NCBI RefSeq assembly: GCF_029544075.1
Contig: NZ_JAJQJH010000015.1
Location: 29,663-93,662, forward strand
Length of the DNA: 64,000 bases
DNA from: Chromohalobacter canadensis
GTDB lineage: Bacteria > Pseudomonadota > Gammaproteobacteria > Pseudomonadales > Halomonadaceae
Direction of reading: 5' to 3'
Made by a program: the position numbers and the translations under genes. The notes below the pieces were generated by a model. The model searched no databases, was not told where the DNA came from, and saw nothing but the letters and a program-made list of their open reading frames with translations. Shown one piece after another: positions 1 through 9,959 of the stretch (position 1 is its first letter; every line of letters starts with the position of its first letter).

Positions 1-921
1 GCGCGTGAAGGTTACTTGATCGAGCGTGAGTCTCTTCAAGACGATTTTGACGTATCCAATATCCTCAAGGCCACCGAACCGTCTCAACGTCTTTTTGCCG
101 GCACGGTCAACGGAAGCTTCACCCTTTCGGCAGAATCCACGGGGCTTTCCCGCTCCGAGGTAGCTCAACTAACGAGCTTACTCTCGAAGAAGCTGGATTT
201 CCGCCGCAATACGCGTGCCGGCGATCATTTTCAGGTGCTCGTCGAATCCGACATGCTGGAAGGCGAAAGCGTCGACTCGCGCATTCTCGCCGCCCAGTAC
301 CAAGGCGACCGTATGAACCTGACCGTCGTACGCAATAGTGCCGACGACCAGTTTTATACTCCCGATGGCCAAAGCCTCGACCCAGCCTTCAACCGGTACC
401 CATTCGAGGGGCACTATCGCATAAGCTCGCCGTTCAACCTGCGGCGCAAGCACCCGATAACCGGGCGCATCAGCCCGCACCGGGGTACGGACTTCGCCAT
501 GCGTACCGGCACTGCCGTCGACTCGCCAGCAGCCGGTCGCGTCGTGAAATCCGCCTATCAGGCCAATGGAGCCGGCAACTACCTCGTCATTCGCCACGAC
601 AATGGCTACAAGACGCGCTACATGCATCTCTCCAAGCGCCTCGTCTCTGAAGGTGAGCGTGTCGAGATGGGCCAAGAAATCGCTTTGTCCGGCAATACCG
701 GAGGTAGTACAGGCCCGCACTTGCATTACGAAGTCATGGTCAATAACCGTTCCGTGGACGCCATGCGCGTCAAGCTTCCAGAGAACCAAAGCCTGGAAGG
801 CAAGCAACTGGCGGCGTTCAAGAAAGAGTCCAAGCCATTGCTCGCCAAGCTGGAAAGCGACAGCGATGTTCCGGCCATCGCCAGCGTACGGCTTGACGAG
901 ACATCGGGCGACGAAGGCTAG
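1..921 (+). CDS. M23-family murein DD-endopeptidase (5' truncated by window edge)
   Basis: This is the C-terminal part of a LytM/M23 zinc peptidase of the MepM type, which cleaves peptidoglycan cross-links in the periplasm. The reading frame is open from base 1, so the true start lies upstream and the TTG at 16 is probably internal. The metal-site motifs are visible: H-R-G-T-D around base 478 (HxxxD) and H-L-H-Y-E around base 718 (HxH), with a further histidine in the YMHLS segment. An N-terminal Csd3-like/OapA-like region precedes the catalytic domain. The gene ends in a strong hairpin shared with the convergent nasS. The family assignment is firm; the exact cross-link cleaved is inferred. 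Confidence 0.9.
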   Translation, partial: AREGYLIERESLQDDFDVSNILKATEPSQRLFAGTVNGSFTLSAESTGLSRSEVAQLTSLLSKKLDFRRNTRAGDHFQVLVESDMLEGESVDSRILAAQYQGDRMNLTVVRNSADDQFYTPDGQSLDPAFNRYPFEGHYRISSPFNLRRKHPITGRISPHRGTDFAMRTGTAVDSPAAGRVVKSAYQANGAGNYLVIRHDNGYKTRYMHLSKRLVSEGERVEMGQEIALSGNTGGSTGPHLHYEVMVNNRSVDAMRVKLPENQSLEGKQLAAFKKESKPLLAKLESDSDVPAIASVRLDETSGDEG

Positions 922-947
922 GGAACGTCTAGTCGGGAGCCTCTCAC

Positions 948-977
948 AAATCGCCCCCCCTTCCGGTGGGGCGATTT
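948..977. terminator. Hairpin between convergent M23 peptidase and nasS
   Basis: AAATCGCCCC (948-957) pairs with GGGGCGATTT (968-977) around a short loop. It lies 26 bp after the M23 stop and 15 bp after the nasS stop on the other strand. The T-tract is weak on the + strand, so it is a probable bidirectional terminator. Confidence 0.6.
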
Positions 978-991
978 GCGTTTGGGCCTCT

Positions 992-2209
992 TTAGCCTCG
1001 GCCCGAAAAACGTCCGCCACCCAACAGCTGATCACCCCCCATGGCTATGTCTCCATGACGCCCTTCCAGTGCCCATTGCGACGCATGTTCGCCTTCGCTT
1101 TTAACATCGACAAGCGGATAATTGAAGCCAAGGTCATCGGCCGCTTCGCGGAAAAGATCCGGCCGCACGCAACGTGTCAGGCAGTCCTCGAGCACTGGCG
1201 CGGCGACATCCAAGTGCTGCCAACGCCGCATCTGTTCAGCGTACCAACGTAGATGAGACCGCCAAGGGAAGTTCGCGGCATGATGATGAAACACACTCAT
1301 GCCATGCGTCGCCGGCGCACCTTCCCCCGCCATGCTTTCCTCCACCACGGTGGGGGACACATCCAGGTAGCCCTTTTCGCACATCAAGCGAGCCGCCTCG
1401 ACACGCTGCGACGGGATATCCAACCAGGCGCAAGCCTCGAGTAACGCTCGTAGCACCGCGCGGTGCGTTGCCGGATAGGCATCGGCCCATGCCTCGCGTA
1501 CCGCGAAGACTTTTTCCTGTCCATGCTGCCAAATGTCGTGACTACCAAGCAGCACGCGACCACTTTCACGACGTGCTGCGAGCGTATTCCAGGGTTCGCC
1601 GACACAGTAGCCATCCAGCCAACCGGCCTTGAGTTGCTCCGCCACCAAGGGCGGTGGCACCACGCGCAATTCGAGATCACGATCAGGGTCGACACCCCCT
1701 TCCGCCAGCCAATAGCGCAGCTGATAGCGGTGTGAGGAAAAGGGATACACGCTAGCGAAACGCAACGCCGGCTCGCCAGCGGCGCGCCGTTGACGCACCA
1801 CCGCCACCAGTGCGCGAGCGGAAACCGGTGCCTGCGACATGGCTTCGGGATCGGCTGCCTGCATGCTGGCATACAGCGCATTGGACACGGTGATGGCATT
1901 CCCCCCGAGGTTCAGCGTCAGCGCCGAAAGCATCGGCGTAGGGCGTCCATCGAGTCCCAACGTCGAGGCCAACGGCATCAAGGGCAGCATCTGCGCACCA
2001 TCGAGGAGCCCGAGCTGCATACCATCGCGCAAGCCGGCCCACGACGACTCGACTTGCAGCGTCACATCCAGCCCATGCGTCGCGAAGAAGCCGCGTTCTC
2101 GCGCCACCACCAGTGGCGCAGCATCGTTGAGCGGCAACATGCCCAGGGTCAGCGTATCGCGCTCGGGCAAGGGCCACTCGTCTCGAGGCGTTTGGGGCTC
2201 GTTCATCAT
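992..2209 (-). CDS. nasS: Nitrate/nitrite sensor NasS (NrtA/CmpA-like periplasmic-binding fold, cytoplasmic)
   Basis: The 405-residue protein belongs to the NrtA/CmpA nitrate-binding family but has no signal peptide or lipobox; it begins with a polar stretch and then the DTLTLGMLPLNDAAP segment typical of this fold. In known NasS-NasT systems NasS binds the antiterminator NasT and releases it when nitrate or nitrite is bound. It starts 6 bp after the nasT stop, so the two form an operon. No ABC permease or ATPase genes are near, which supports a sensory rather than transport role. A substrate-binding protein for an unlinked transporter is the less likely alternative. Confidence 0.88.
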   Translation of the reverse strand: MMNEPQTPRDEWPLPERDTLTLGMLPLNDAAPLVVARERGFFATHGLDVTLQVESSWAGLRDGMQLGLLDGAQMLPLMPLASTLGLDGRPTPMLSALTLNLGGNAITVSNALYASMQAADPEAMSQAPVSARALVAVVRQRRAAGEPALRFASVYPFSSHRYQLRYWLAEGGVDPDRDLELRVVPPPLVAEQLKAGWLDGYCVGEPWNTLAARRESGRVLLGSHDIWQHGQEKVFAVREAWADAYPATHRAVLRALLEACAWLDIPSQRVEAARLMCEKGYLDVSPTVVEESMAGEGAPATHGMSVFHHHAANFPWRSHLRWYAEQMRRWQHLDVAAPVLEDCLTRCVRPDLFREAADDLGFNYPLVDVKSEGEHASQWALEGRHGDIAMGGDQLLGGGRFSGRG

Positions 2210-2215
2210 TGTCTC

Positions 2216-2794
2216 CTACGACTCGTCGTCATCGCTGGCCAGGACGGCCTGAGCCACCTCGTGAATGGTCAACCGACGATTCATGGCGTGCTTGCGTAGC
2301 CACTGATAAGCAGCGTCTTCGCTGAACGCGTGCGTTTCCATCAATTGGCTCTTGGCGCGCTCAATAGTGCGCCGCTGCGAGAGCGTGGTTTGCGTTTTGG
2401 TCAACTCCCCCTTCAAGGCTCGATGCGACTCGAAGCTGGCGATCGCCACGTTGACCATCGAACGCACCAGCGCCGGCTGTACGTCTTCGACTACGTAGGC
2501 GCTGACGCCTGCACTCGTCGCTTCGCGCGTCAAATCCGGCGTTTCTTCCTCGGCGAGCATGATCATCGGCTTGGGGAAGCGACGGCCTAGTTGGCCCATG
2601 TGCTCCAAGGTATCGCGACTCGGTAGCGCCGCATCGATGATTACCGCATCCGGCTTGACGCTCGTCATGATGGCATAGAGGTCGTCATGCTCATCGGCAC
2701 GTGTCACCACGTCGAAGCCCGCTTCGTGCAGCGCTTGTTCCAGCGCCCGCGAACGTTCCGGTCGCGCATCCACGATCAGCACCTTCACGGTCAT
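2216..2794 (-). CDS. nasT: NasT, ANTAR-domain response-regulator antiterminator
   Basis: The 192-residue protein has a receiver-like domain (about 1-125) and a C-terminal ANTAR RNA-binding domain (about 130-190: helices with RRTIERAKSQLM and AFSEDAAYQWLRKHAM). NasT binds paired hairpins in nitrate-operon leaders and prevents termination. The start at 2794 is chosen over an upstream in-frame extension to 2986 because a GGGAGGAG ribosome site sits just before it and the extension has no receiver homology. It lies upstream of nasS and has its own sigma-54-type promoter (2830-2845). Its likely targets in this window are the nasA and nasB/nirBD leaders. Confidence 0.92.
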   Translation of the reverse strand: MTVKVLIVDARPERSRALEQALHEAGFDVVTRADEHDDLYAIMTSVKPDAVIIDAALPSRDTLEHMGQLGRRFPKPMIMLAEEETPDLTREATSAGVSAYVVEDVQPALVRSMVNVAIASFESHRALKGELTKTQTTLSQRRTIERAKSQLMETHAFSEDAAYQWLRKHAMNRRLTIHEVAQAVLASDDDES

Positions 2795-2829
2795 GCGCTC
2801 TCCTCCCCTGGGTGCTTGTCTCTTTGTAA

Positions 2830-2845
2830 TGCAGGTTACATGCCA
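2830..2845 (-). promoter_or_regulatory. Sigma-54 promoter of nasTS
   Basis: The minus strand reads TGGCATGTAACCTGCA, with GG and GC separated by exactly 10 bp as in the -24/-12 consensus. It lies 36 bp upstream of the nasT start. Confidence 0.65.
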
Positions 2846-2882
2846 GGTAATGCCCTGCGGCAGCCCATGCCACACGGACTCT

Positions 2883-2897
2883 GCACAGCAGAAGTGC
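2883..2897. promoter_or_regulatory. Candidate NtrC site between nasT and narK
   Basis: GCACAGCAGAAGTGC has the GCAC-N7-GTGC layout of an NtrC dimer site. It lies between the two divergent sigma-54-type promoters, about 40 bp upstream of the nasT one and 110 bp upstream of the narK one. A weaker partner, GCACCAAAAGCATGC, is at 2938-2952. Confidence 0.5.
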
Positions 2898-3006
2898 GCC
2901 ATCAACGCATCACAGCGGTGCGGTAGCGCCTCAAGACGCACCAAAAGCATGCCAATGAGCCGCTTTGGACCGATAAACCGGGGCATTCATCACCGCCCTT
3001 ATCCAT

Positions 3007-3022
3007 TGGCATACCTTTTGCT
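3007..3022 (+). promoter_or_regulatory. Sigma-54 promoter of narK/nasA-type transporter
   Basis: TGGCATACCTTTTGCT matches the -24/-12 consensus with GG-N10-GC spacing, 137 bp upstream of the transporter start. Confidence 0.7.
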
Positions 3023-3158
3023 TTTTATAAGTCAGCCAGACGTGGACCAGGCTCGCCAAGTGAGTACGAGTGCGTCGAACTTCAGGACCCGGCCCTTCAC
3101 ACCGAAGGTCGCCAACGTCGCGTTCGATCTCCGCTACTCCAACGCTAGAGGATGAGTC

Positions 3159-4514
3159 ATGGAAATCCGCAACAAAGCCAACAAGATACGGCTTTTCAGC
3201 CTCAAGTCACCGCAGATGCGCGTCTTCCACATGTCGTGGTTCGCATTTCACGTCTGCTTCTTCGGCTGGTTCGGCATCGCCCCGCTGATGGCGGTGATAC
3301 GTGACGATCTCGGGCTAACCAAGACCCAGATCGGCAACACCATCATCGCCTCCGTCGCCATCACTGTACTGGTCCGCCTGATAATCGGCCTACTCTGCGA
3401 CAAGATCGGGCCACGCAAGGCCTACACCTGGCTGCTATGCCTCGGCTCGCTGCCTGTGATGCTGATCGGCTTCGCCGACAGCTTCGAGACCTTCCTGCTG
3501 GCACGCCTGGCGATAGGTGCAATCGGCGCCTCGTTCGTCATCACTCAGTACCATACCTCGGTGATGTTTGGGCCCAACGTGGTCGGAACCGCTAATGCGA
3601 CCACGGCGGGCTGGGGCAACCTGGGTGGCGGCACCACGCAAATTCTCATGCCCTTGGTCTTCGCCGGTATCCTGATGCTCGGTGTCAATGAGGCGCTCGG
3701 CTGGCGTCTGGCCATGGTTGTGCCAGGCATCGTCCTGTTCGCGACCGGTATCGCCTACTACTTCTTCACGCAGGACGCACCGAACGGCAACTTCGACGCA
3801 CTGCGGGCGCGCGGAGAACTCCCTTATGCCGAGAAAGAACACGGCATGGCGCAGAGCTTTGGCGCCGCCATGAAGGACGTACGTGTCTGGGCACTGTTCA
3901 TCGTTTACGCGGCCTGCTTCGGCGTCGAGCTGACCATCAACAACATTGCCGCCATTTACTTCTTCGATAACTTCGAGCTCGACCTGGCGACCGCCGGACT
4001 CATCGCCGGGCTATTTGGATTAATGAACCTGTTCGCCCGCACTCTTGGCGGTATCTTCTCTGATCTTTTCGCCCGCCATGGGGGTCTCAAGGGGCGCGTG
4101 CGCTGGCTGTTCATCGCCATGCTCTGTGAAGGGATCGCCCTGATGGGCTTCGCCCAGATGCAGACGCTGGCGCTCGCCATCGGCATCATGCTGGTCTTTA
4201 GCCTGTTCACTCAAATGGCCGAAGGTGCCACCTTCGGGGTCGTGCCCTTCATCAACAAGAAAGCCCTCGGCGCTGTCGCCGGTATCGTGGGAGCCGGTGG
4301 CAACGCGGGCGCCGTCGGTGCCGGTTTTCTGTTCCGCAGCGAATCGCTTTCTTATCAGCAAGGCCTTTTCTTCCTCGGCGTTGCGGTGATACTCGCCTCC
4401 TTTTGCACCCTGCTCGTCCGCTTCTCGCCGCAGGTTCTTGCCGCAGAAGACGCCGCCTACCGTGACGCCGCAGCAGGCAACGCAACCCCCGTCGATGCTA
4501 TTGCCGCACGCTGA
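3159..4514 (+). CDS. NarK/NasA-family MFS nitrate/nitrite transporter
   Basis: The 451-residue major-facilitator protein has about 12 hydrophobic segments and the nitrate-porter signature GWGNLGGG around residue 151, after the FVITQYH segment. It should import nitrate (or exchange nitrite) across the inner membrane for the assimilatory reductases encoded 12 kb away. The start at 3159 is preceded by AGAGGATGA. A sigma-54-type promoter at 3007-3022 and NtrC-like sites upstream suggest nitrogen-limitation control shared with nasTS. Family members are called nasA, narK or nrtP in different species, so no symbol is assigned. Confidence 0.92.
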   Translation: MEIRNKANKIRLFSLKSPQMRVFHMSWFAFHVCFFGWFGIAPLMAVIRDDLGLTKTQIGNTIIASVAITVLVRLIIGLLCDKIGPRKAYTWLLCLGSLPVMLIGFADSFETFLLARLAIGAIGASFVITQYHTSVMFGPNVVGTANATTAGWGNLGGGTTQILMPLVFAGILMLGVNEALGWRLAMVVPGIVLFATGIAYYFFTQDAPNGNFDALRARGELPYAEKEHGMAQSFGAAMKDVRVWALFIVYAACFGVELTINNIAAIYFFDNFELDLATAGLIAGLFGLMNLFARTLGGIFSDLFARHGGLKGRVRWLFIAMLCEGIALMGFAQMQTLALAIGIMLVFSLFTQMAEGATFGVVPFINKKALGAVAGIVGAGGNAGAVGAGFLFRSESLSYQQGLFFLGVAVILASFCTLLVRFSPQVLAAEDAAYRDAAAGNATPVDAIAAR

Positions 4515-4657
4515 ATACGCATGCACACCGGGAAGCCATCGCTCGTCGGTGGCTCTTGCCCTCAAGAGTCGCCCCGCTGTTTCATCGAGGGGTTGCGGCG
4601 CCCAGCATGGATAGCGCACTGTGAATGATCAGGACCGATCACCTAAAGGAGTTCACT

Positions 4658-5134
4658 ATGACCATCGCGCAAGGCGACAAGCTACCCAGCGTCACCCTCA
4701 AGACCAATGGCGCCAATGGCCCGGAAGACTTCGATACCGGCGAATTCTTCGCTGGCAAGCGTGTGGTGCTGTTCGCAGTGCCCGGCGCCTTTACGCCGGG
4801 ATGCTCCAACACCCACATGCCGGGCTTCGTGATCAACGCCGACGACATTCTCGCCAAGGGGGTGGACGCCATCGCCTGCCTGGCCGTCAACGACGCTTTC
4901 GTGCTCGGCGCCTGGCAGCAGGATCAAAACGCCCAGGCGATTACCATGCTCGCCGACGGGCATGCCGACTTCACTCGCGCCATCGGCATGGAGAAGGATG
5001 CTAGCGGCGCCGGCATGGGGACACGTAGCCAGCGTTACGCCATGATCGTCGACGATGGCGTGGTGAGCTACTTAGGCGTCGATGAGAAGGGCGTCGAGAA
5101 GAGCAGCGCCGAAACCATCCTCGCCAATCTATAA
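4658..5134 (+). CDS. Prx5-type peroxiredoxin
   Basis: The 158-residue thioredoxin-fold peroxidase has the catalytic motif PGAFTPGCSNTHMPGF with peroxidatic Cys49 and the P-x-x-x-T-x-x-C pattern. Peroxiredoxin 5 enzymes reduce hydrogen and organic peroxides in the cytoplasm, using glutathione/glutaredoxin or thioredoxin. The start at 4658 has an AAAGGAG ribosome site seven bases upstream; an in-frame ATG at 4625 has none. It is probably monocistronic; no regulator is adjacent. Confidence 0.9.
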   Translation: MTIAQGDKLPSVTLKTNGANGPEDFDTGEFFAGKRVVLFAVPGAFTPGCSNTHMPGFVINADDILAKGVDAIACLAVNDAFVLGAWQQDQNAQAITMLADGHADFTRAIGMEKDASGAGMGTRSQRYAMIVDDGVVSYLGVDEKGVEKSSAETILANL

Positions 5135-5140
5135 GGCTAT

Positions 5141-5205
5141 GCATCGGCGTCCTGCCGATGCTCGCTACTGCTTCCTTCCTCGGCCGGTGCATCGGGCACC
5201 GGCCG
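5141..5205. terminator. Two hairpins between convergent peroxiredoxin and Lrp genes
   Basis: GCATCGGC/GCCGATGC (5141-5161) and CGGCCGGTGC/GCACCGGCCG (5181-5205) fill the 76-bp convergent gap. Neither has a clear T-tract, so termination is inferred from position and stem strength. Confidence 0.4.
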
Positions 5206-5210
5206 ACCGA

Positions 5211-5654
5211 TTAACGCCGCTCGTCTTTCGGTGAACTCATCACGATATGCGTCGTGATCGCACTGACATGGCGCTGCGTCCCCAGCATTTCGGTGTGAAA
5301 GCGTTTGTAGCTTGCCAGGTCCTGACTTTCGACTCGCAAGAGATACTCGAACGTGCCGGCGATGTTGTGACATTCGACCACGTCTGAGGCGACATACATG
5401 GCACGCTCGAAGGTTTCCTGAGCGGCCTTGGTGTGCGATGACAGTCCCACCGTGACATAGGCCACGAACCCGCGCCCCATGCGCTGGGGATCAGTCACCG
5501 CTCGATAGCCGCGGATCACGCCCGTACGCTCAAGCTCCTGGACACGACGCAGGCATGCCGAAGGCGATAATGCGACACGCTCGGCCAGTTGCACGTTGCT
5601 GATACGACCATCCTGCGTGAGCTCTTGCAATATCCTGCGGTCTACAGCATCCAT
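5211..5654 (-). CDS. Lrp/AsnC-family transcriptional regulator
   Basis: The 147-residue protein has an N-terminal winged helix-turn-helix (residues 1-60, LAERVALSPSACLRRVQELE) and a C-terminal RAM/AsnC effector domain (65-140). Such regulators sense amino acids. It is transcribed divergently from the LysE-type exporter at 5760 with a 105-bp shared promoter region, the usual arrangement for an Lrp-type activator and its amino-acid efflux target. The particular amino acid cannot be read from the sequence. Confidence 0.9.
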   Translation of the reverse strand: MDAVDRRILQELTQDGRISNVQLAERVALSPSACLRRVQELERTGVIRGYRAVTDPQRMGRGFVAYVTVGLSSHTKAAQETFERAMYVASDVVECHNIAGTFEYLLRVESQDLASYKRFHTEMLGTQRHVSAITTHIVMSSPKDERR

Positions 5655-5759
5655 TTCATCCCTTCATTGCATAAAACGCGCAAAAACGACGATATAAGGG
5701 CCAATATTGCGTCACGATTCTCTTAAAATTTCATGCCACGTGCAAAGAGAGAATCGTCC

Positions 5760-6359
5760 ATGAATTTCCCCACACTCGCCGCGCTGCTGGGCTTCGCGCT
5801 GGTCACCACCGCGACCCCGGGGCCCAACAACCTCATGCTCATGGCTTCCGGTGCCAACTTCGGGTTTCGCAGAACAGTGCCGCACATGATCGGCATCGTC
5901 GGTGGCTTGACCGTATTGACCTTGATGGCTGGTATCGGGCTGATGGCGCTGTTTGACGCTTTCCCCCTCCTGCGTAACGTTCTGGAACTCATCTCCATCG
6001 GTTATCTGCTCTGGCTGGCCTGGAAAGTCGCCACGGCCGCGCCGCTGAAAGACACAGCGGCCGGTGGTCAACCAATGACCTTCTGGCAAGCCGCGGCCTT
6101 TCAGTGGGTGAATCCCAAGGCCTGGGCGATGGGCCTGTCGGCGATCACGCTTTACGCGCCCGACCGCTCGCTACTGTCCATCATGCTGGTGGCGGCTGCC
6201 TTCGCCCTGGTCTGCTTCCCGGCGATTTCCATTTGGGCCTGGCTGGGCACGGTTGTTCGCCAGTGGCTCTCAAGCGCCCGGCGTCGCCGCGCGTTCAATA
6301 TCGCCATGGCCGCATTACTCGTAGCCTCGCTCTATCCGGTGTTGGGCATCGGCGGATAA
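5760..6359 (+). CDS. LysE/RhtB-family amino-acid exporter
   Basis: The 199-residue inner-membrane protein has six hydrophobic segments and the family motif TPGPNNLMLMASG near the N-terminus, followed by GFRRTVPHMIG. It should export an amino acid or derivative. The start at 5760 is supported by AAGAGAG just upstream; an in-frame ATG at 5733 lacks a ribosome site. It is divergent from the Lrp-type gene, the probable regulator. It closely resembles the second LysE protein at 40518-41117, so they are paralogues. Confidence 0.9.
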   Translation: MNFPTLAALLGFALVTTATPGPNNLMLMASGANFGFRRTVPHMIGIVGGLTVLTLMAGIGLMALFDAFPLLRNVLELISIGYLLWLAWKVATAAPLKDTAAGGQPMTFWQAAAFQWVNPKAWAMGLSAITLYAPDRSLLSIMLVAAAFALVCFPAISIWAWLGTVVRQWLSSARRRRAFNIAMAALLVASLYPVLGIGG

Positions 6360-6717
6360 TTGCTGCTCACTCATGGTGCGCCAATCCCATGAAATTCTCC
6401 GTCTTGGCGCATCATTCCCCGCAACACCGCCATTGCGGCATTCTACATCGACGCCCTGAATTTCTAAGTCATTGCTTTGCATTGTTTTTATTAAACATGG
6501 CACGCACTTCGCTATCTGTAAGGCACGAAGAACGCCAACCATCGAATCCGGCGCCTTCTTCCCCTTTTTCAACGTCGTTGATGACAGCGATGAACCGAGT
6601 GAGCTGGCGTGCTCCCCTAGTCCCCTTCTTGGGGACTTTTTTTTGCGTGTCATCTCTTGGGCATCTCTCCCGCCATCAGCCACACTCATCCTTTCCCTGC
6701 AATGGAATGCGTACCGC
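6360..6717. other. 358-bp gene-free stretch with possible small RNA
   Basis: No convincing coding frame is present. The stretch holds a strong intrinsic terminator at 6619-6644, 260 bp after the LysE stop and 74 bp before the next gene. An AT-rich segment near 6476-6500 could hold a promoter, but its -35/-10 spacing is poor. A short non-coding transcript ending at the terminator, or a long exporter 3' UTR, are both possible. Confidence 0.35.
6619..6644 (+). terminator. Intrinsic terminator
   Basis: AGTCCCC (6619-6625) pairs with GGGGACT (6631-6637) around TTCTT and is followed by an unbroken T-run to 6644. Confidence 0.85.
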
Positions 6718-7731
6718 ATGTTGCCCTTACGACGTTGCTCCTGGCGCTTATCGCTCCTGACCATCACGCTCGCCGGCATGGCACTACCCGCAATGGCGGC
6801 CACCGATCGCCCGGCACTCGAGCAAGCCGCACAACGCATCGGCGACTTGCCGCGTACGCATACGCTACTGATGGCCGTCGACGGCGACACGCTCCTCGAA
6901 CGTGGCTGGCGCGGCCACTCCCCCGACGACATCACCAACATCAAGTCGCTCTCCAAGACACTCATCTCGGCTTTGGTGGGCGCCGCTATCGCACGTGACG
7001 TCATCCAGGGCGTCGACCAACCGATCACCGAGCTGCTGGATGGCCGAGTGCCTCGTGACGCCGATCCTCGTGTCCAGGACATCGAGGTCGGCCACCTTCT
7101 GTCGATGCAGGCCGGACTCGAGCGCACCTCCGGCGCCAACTACGGTGGCTGGGTGGCCAGCGACGACTGGGTCGGCAATGCCTTGTCGCGCCCCTTCGTC
7201 GCCGATCCCGGCGGTCGTATGCTGTATTCGACCGGCAACAGCCATCTGCTGTCGGCCGCGCTGACCGACGCCAGTGGCCGCGATACGCTCTCGTTGATGC
7301 GCGAATGGCTGGGGTCGCCACTGGGGATCGAGATACCGCCTTGGACGCGTGACCCGCAAGGCATCTATTTCGGAGGGAACGAAATGGGGCTTACGCCACG
7401 CGCCTTGTTGAAGATCGGCGAGCTATATCGTCAAAAAGGCATGTACGACGGTGAACGTGTGCTTCCCGCCTCGTGGATCGCGCGTTCCTGGCAGCCGCGT
7501 ACCCGCTCGCACTTCAATCAGGACGACTACGGCTACGGGTGGTTCATCACCCAGCTTGCCGATACGCCGGTCTATTATGGCTGGGGATATGGTGGGCAAT
7601 TGCTTTTCGTGGTGCCGGAGCATGACGCCACCCTTGTCATGACCAGCGACCCCACGCCACCCTCCAACGGCAGCGATTACTTGAATCGCGTCAAGGCGGT
7701 GGTCGCCGATGCCATCGAGGCCATTGACTGA
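6718..7731 (+). CDS. Beta-lactamase-family (class C-like) serine hydrolase, exported
   Basis: The 337-residue protein begins with a signal peptide (RRCSWRLSLLTITLAGM, cleavage near ALPAMAA). Its acyl-enzyme motif S77-L-S-K80 and Y170-S-T correspond to SxxK and the Tyr motif of class C beta-lactamases, DD-peptidases and esterases. It probably acts in the periplasm on an ester or amide; many relatives are 6-aminohexanoate-dimer hydrolase-like. The ATG at 6718 is chosen because the signal peptide starts there; an open frame reaches 6472 but crosses the terminator. The substrate is unknown. Confidence 0.85.
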   Translation: MLPLRRCSWRLSLLTITLAGMALPAMAATDRPALEQAAQRIGDLPRTHTLLMAVDGDTLLERGWRGHSPDDITNIKSLSKTLISALVGAAIARDVIQGVDQPITELLDGRVPRDADPRVQDIEVGHLLSMQAGLERTSGANYGGWVASDDWVGNALSRPFVADPGGRMLYSTGNSHLLSAALTDASGRDTLSLMREWLGSPLGIEIPPWTRDPQGIYFGGNEMGLTPRALLKIGELYRQKGMYDGERVLPASWIARSWQPRTRSHFNQDDYGYGWFITQLADTPVYYGWGYGGQLLFVVPEHDATLVMTSDPTPPSNGSDYLNRVKAVVADAIEAID

Positions 7732-7790
7732 CTCCCCCATTCCTGACGACATTGCCGGTCTTTATTATCTCTCACTCGAAGGAGCCCACC

Positions 7791-8222
7791 ATGTCAGCAT
7801 CCCAAGAGAGCCAAGGCACCTGCCTGTGCGGCGCCGTCAGCCTTCGCGTTTCACTTGCCAGCCACGCCGTGAGCATTTGCCACTGTCGCATGTGTCAGAC
7901 CTGGGGCGGCGGCCCGATGTTCGCCGTCGAAAGCGACGCGCCCATGACCCTCGAGGGCGAGGAAAGCGTCAGCGTTTACGCTTCCTCGGACTGGGCCGAA
8001 CGCGGCTTCTGCCGACAGTGCGGCACGCACCTCTTCTACCGTCTCGCCAATGGCCAGCACTACGCCTTTCCCGTGGGCCTGCTGGATGCCGGCGAACCCT
8101 GGACCATCGACCAACAGATATTCATCGATGAAAAGCCGAGCTTCTACGATTTCGCCAACGACACTCCCCGCCTGACCGGCGATGAGGTCTTCGCGCAATT
8201 CGAAGGAAGCGCTGAAAGCTAG
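7791..8222 (+). CDS. GFA-domain (glutathione-dependent formaldehyde-activating-like) zinc protein
   Basis: The 143-residue protein has the zinc-binding cysteines of the GFA/Mss4-like fold: C11-x-C13, C30-x-C32-x-x-C35 and a later C-x-x-C in GFCRQCGTHLF. Family members are annotated as glutathione-dependent formaldehyde-activating enzymes, but most have no proven activity. The start has a GAAGGAG site eight bases upstream. It stands alone between the serine hydrolase and a convergent mmsA. Confidence 0.85.
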   Translation: MSASQESQGTCLCGAVSLRVSLASHAVSICHCRMCQTWGGGPMFAVESDAPMTLEGEESVSVYASSDWAERGFCRQCGTHLFYRLANGQHYAFPVGLLDAGEPWTIDQQIFIDEKPSFYDFANDTPRLTGDEVFAQFEGSAES

Positions 8223-8229
8223 GGAAAGC

Positions 8230-8256
8230 GATGGCCCCGTCTGAAACGGGGCCATC
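8230..8256. terminator. Bidirectional hairpin between GFA gene and mmsA
   Basis: GATGGCCCCGT (8230-8240) and ACGGGGCCATC (8246-8256) form an 11-bp perfect stem with a 5-nt loop, between two convergent stop codons. Confidence 0.65.
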
Positions 8257-8261
8257 GAGCG

Positions 8262-9752
<1,491 letters not shown>

Positions 9753-9836
9753 ATGCTGCCTCTCTGAGGGAGTGTTATATGGCTTGAGCTCTTCAGCCCA
9801 TTCATGTGGTCGGCACTGGCGGAGTACTCGGGGCTG

Positions 9837-9932
9837 CTCCGGGGACGGGACTGCGAGGAGGCGCCGTTAACCCTTCCATGGGGGCTACTTTTGCCATCCA
9901 TGGCAAAAGACCTCCTCTTTGCCCCGTCCCCG
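9837..9932. repeat. Nested extragenic palindromic element
   Basis: An outer imperfect stem pairs CCGGGGACGGG plus GAGGAGG (about 9837-9859) with CCTCCTC plus CCCGTCCCCGG (about 9910-9932). Inside it CTTTTGCCA and TGGCAAAAG form a 9-bp stem with a 4-nt loop near 9888-9909, next to a CCATGG-containing segment. The element fills most of the 207-bp gap between mmsA and the aminotransferase. It has the look of a dispersed extragenic repeat, but only one copy is in this window. Confidence 0.6.
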
Positions 9933-9959
9933 GTACCCCTCGCCTTGCATCACGACCGT

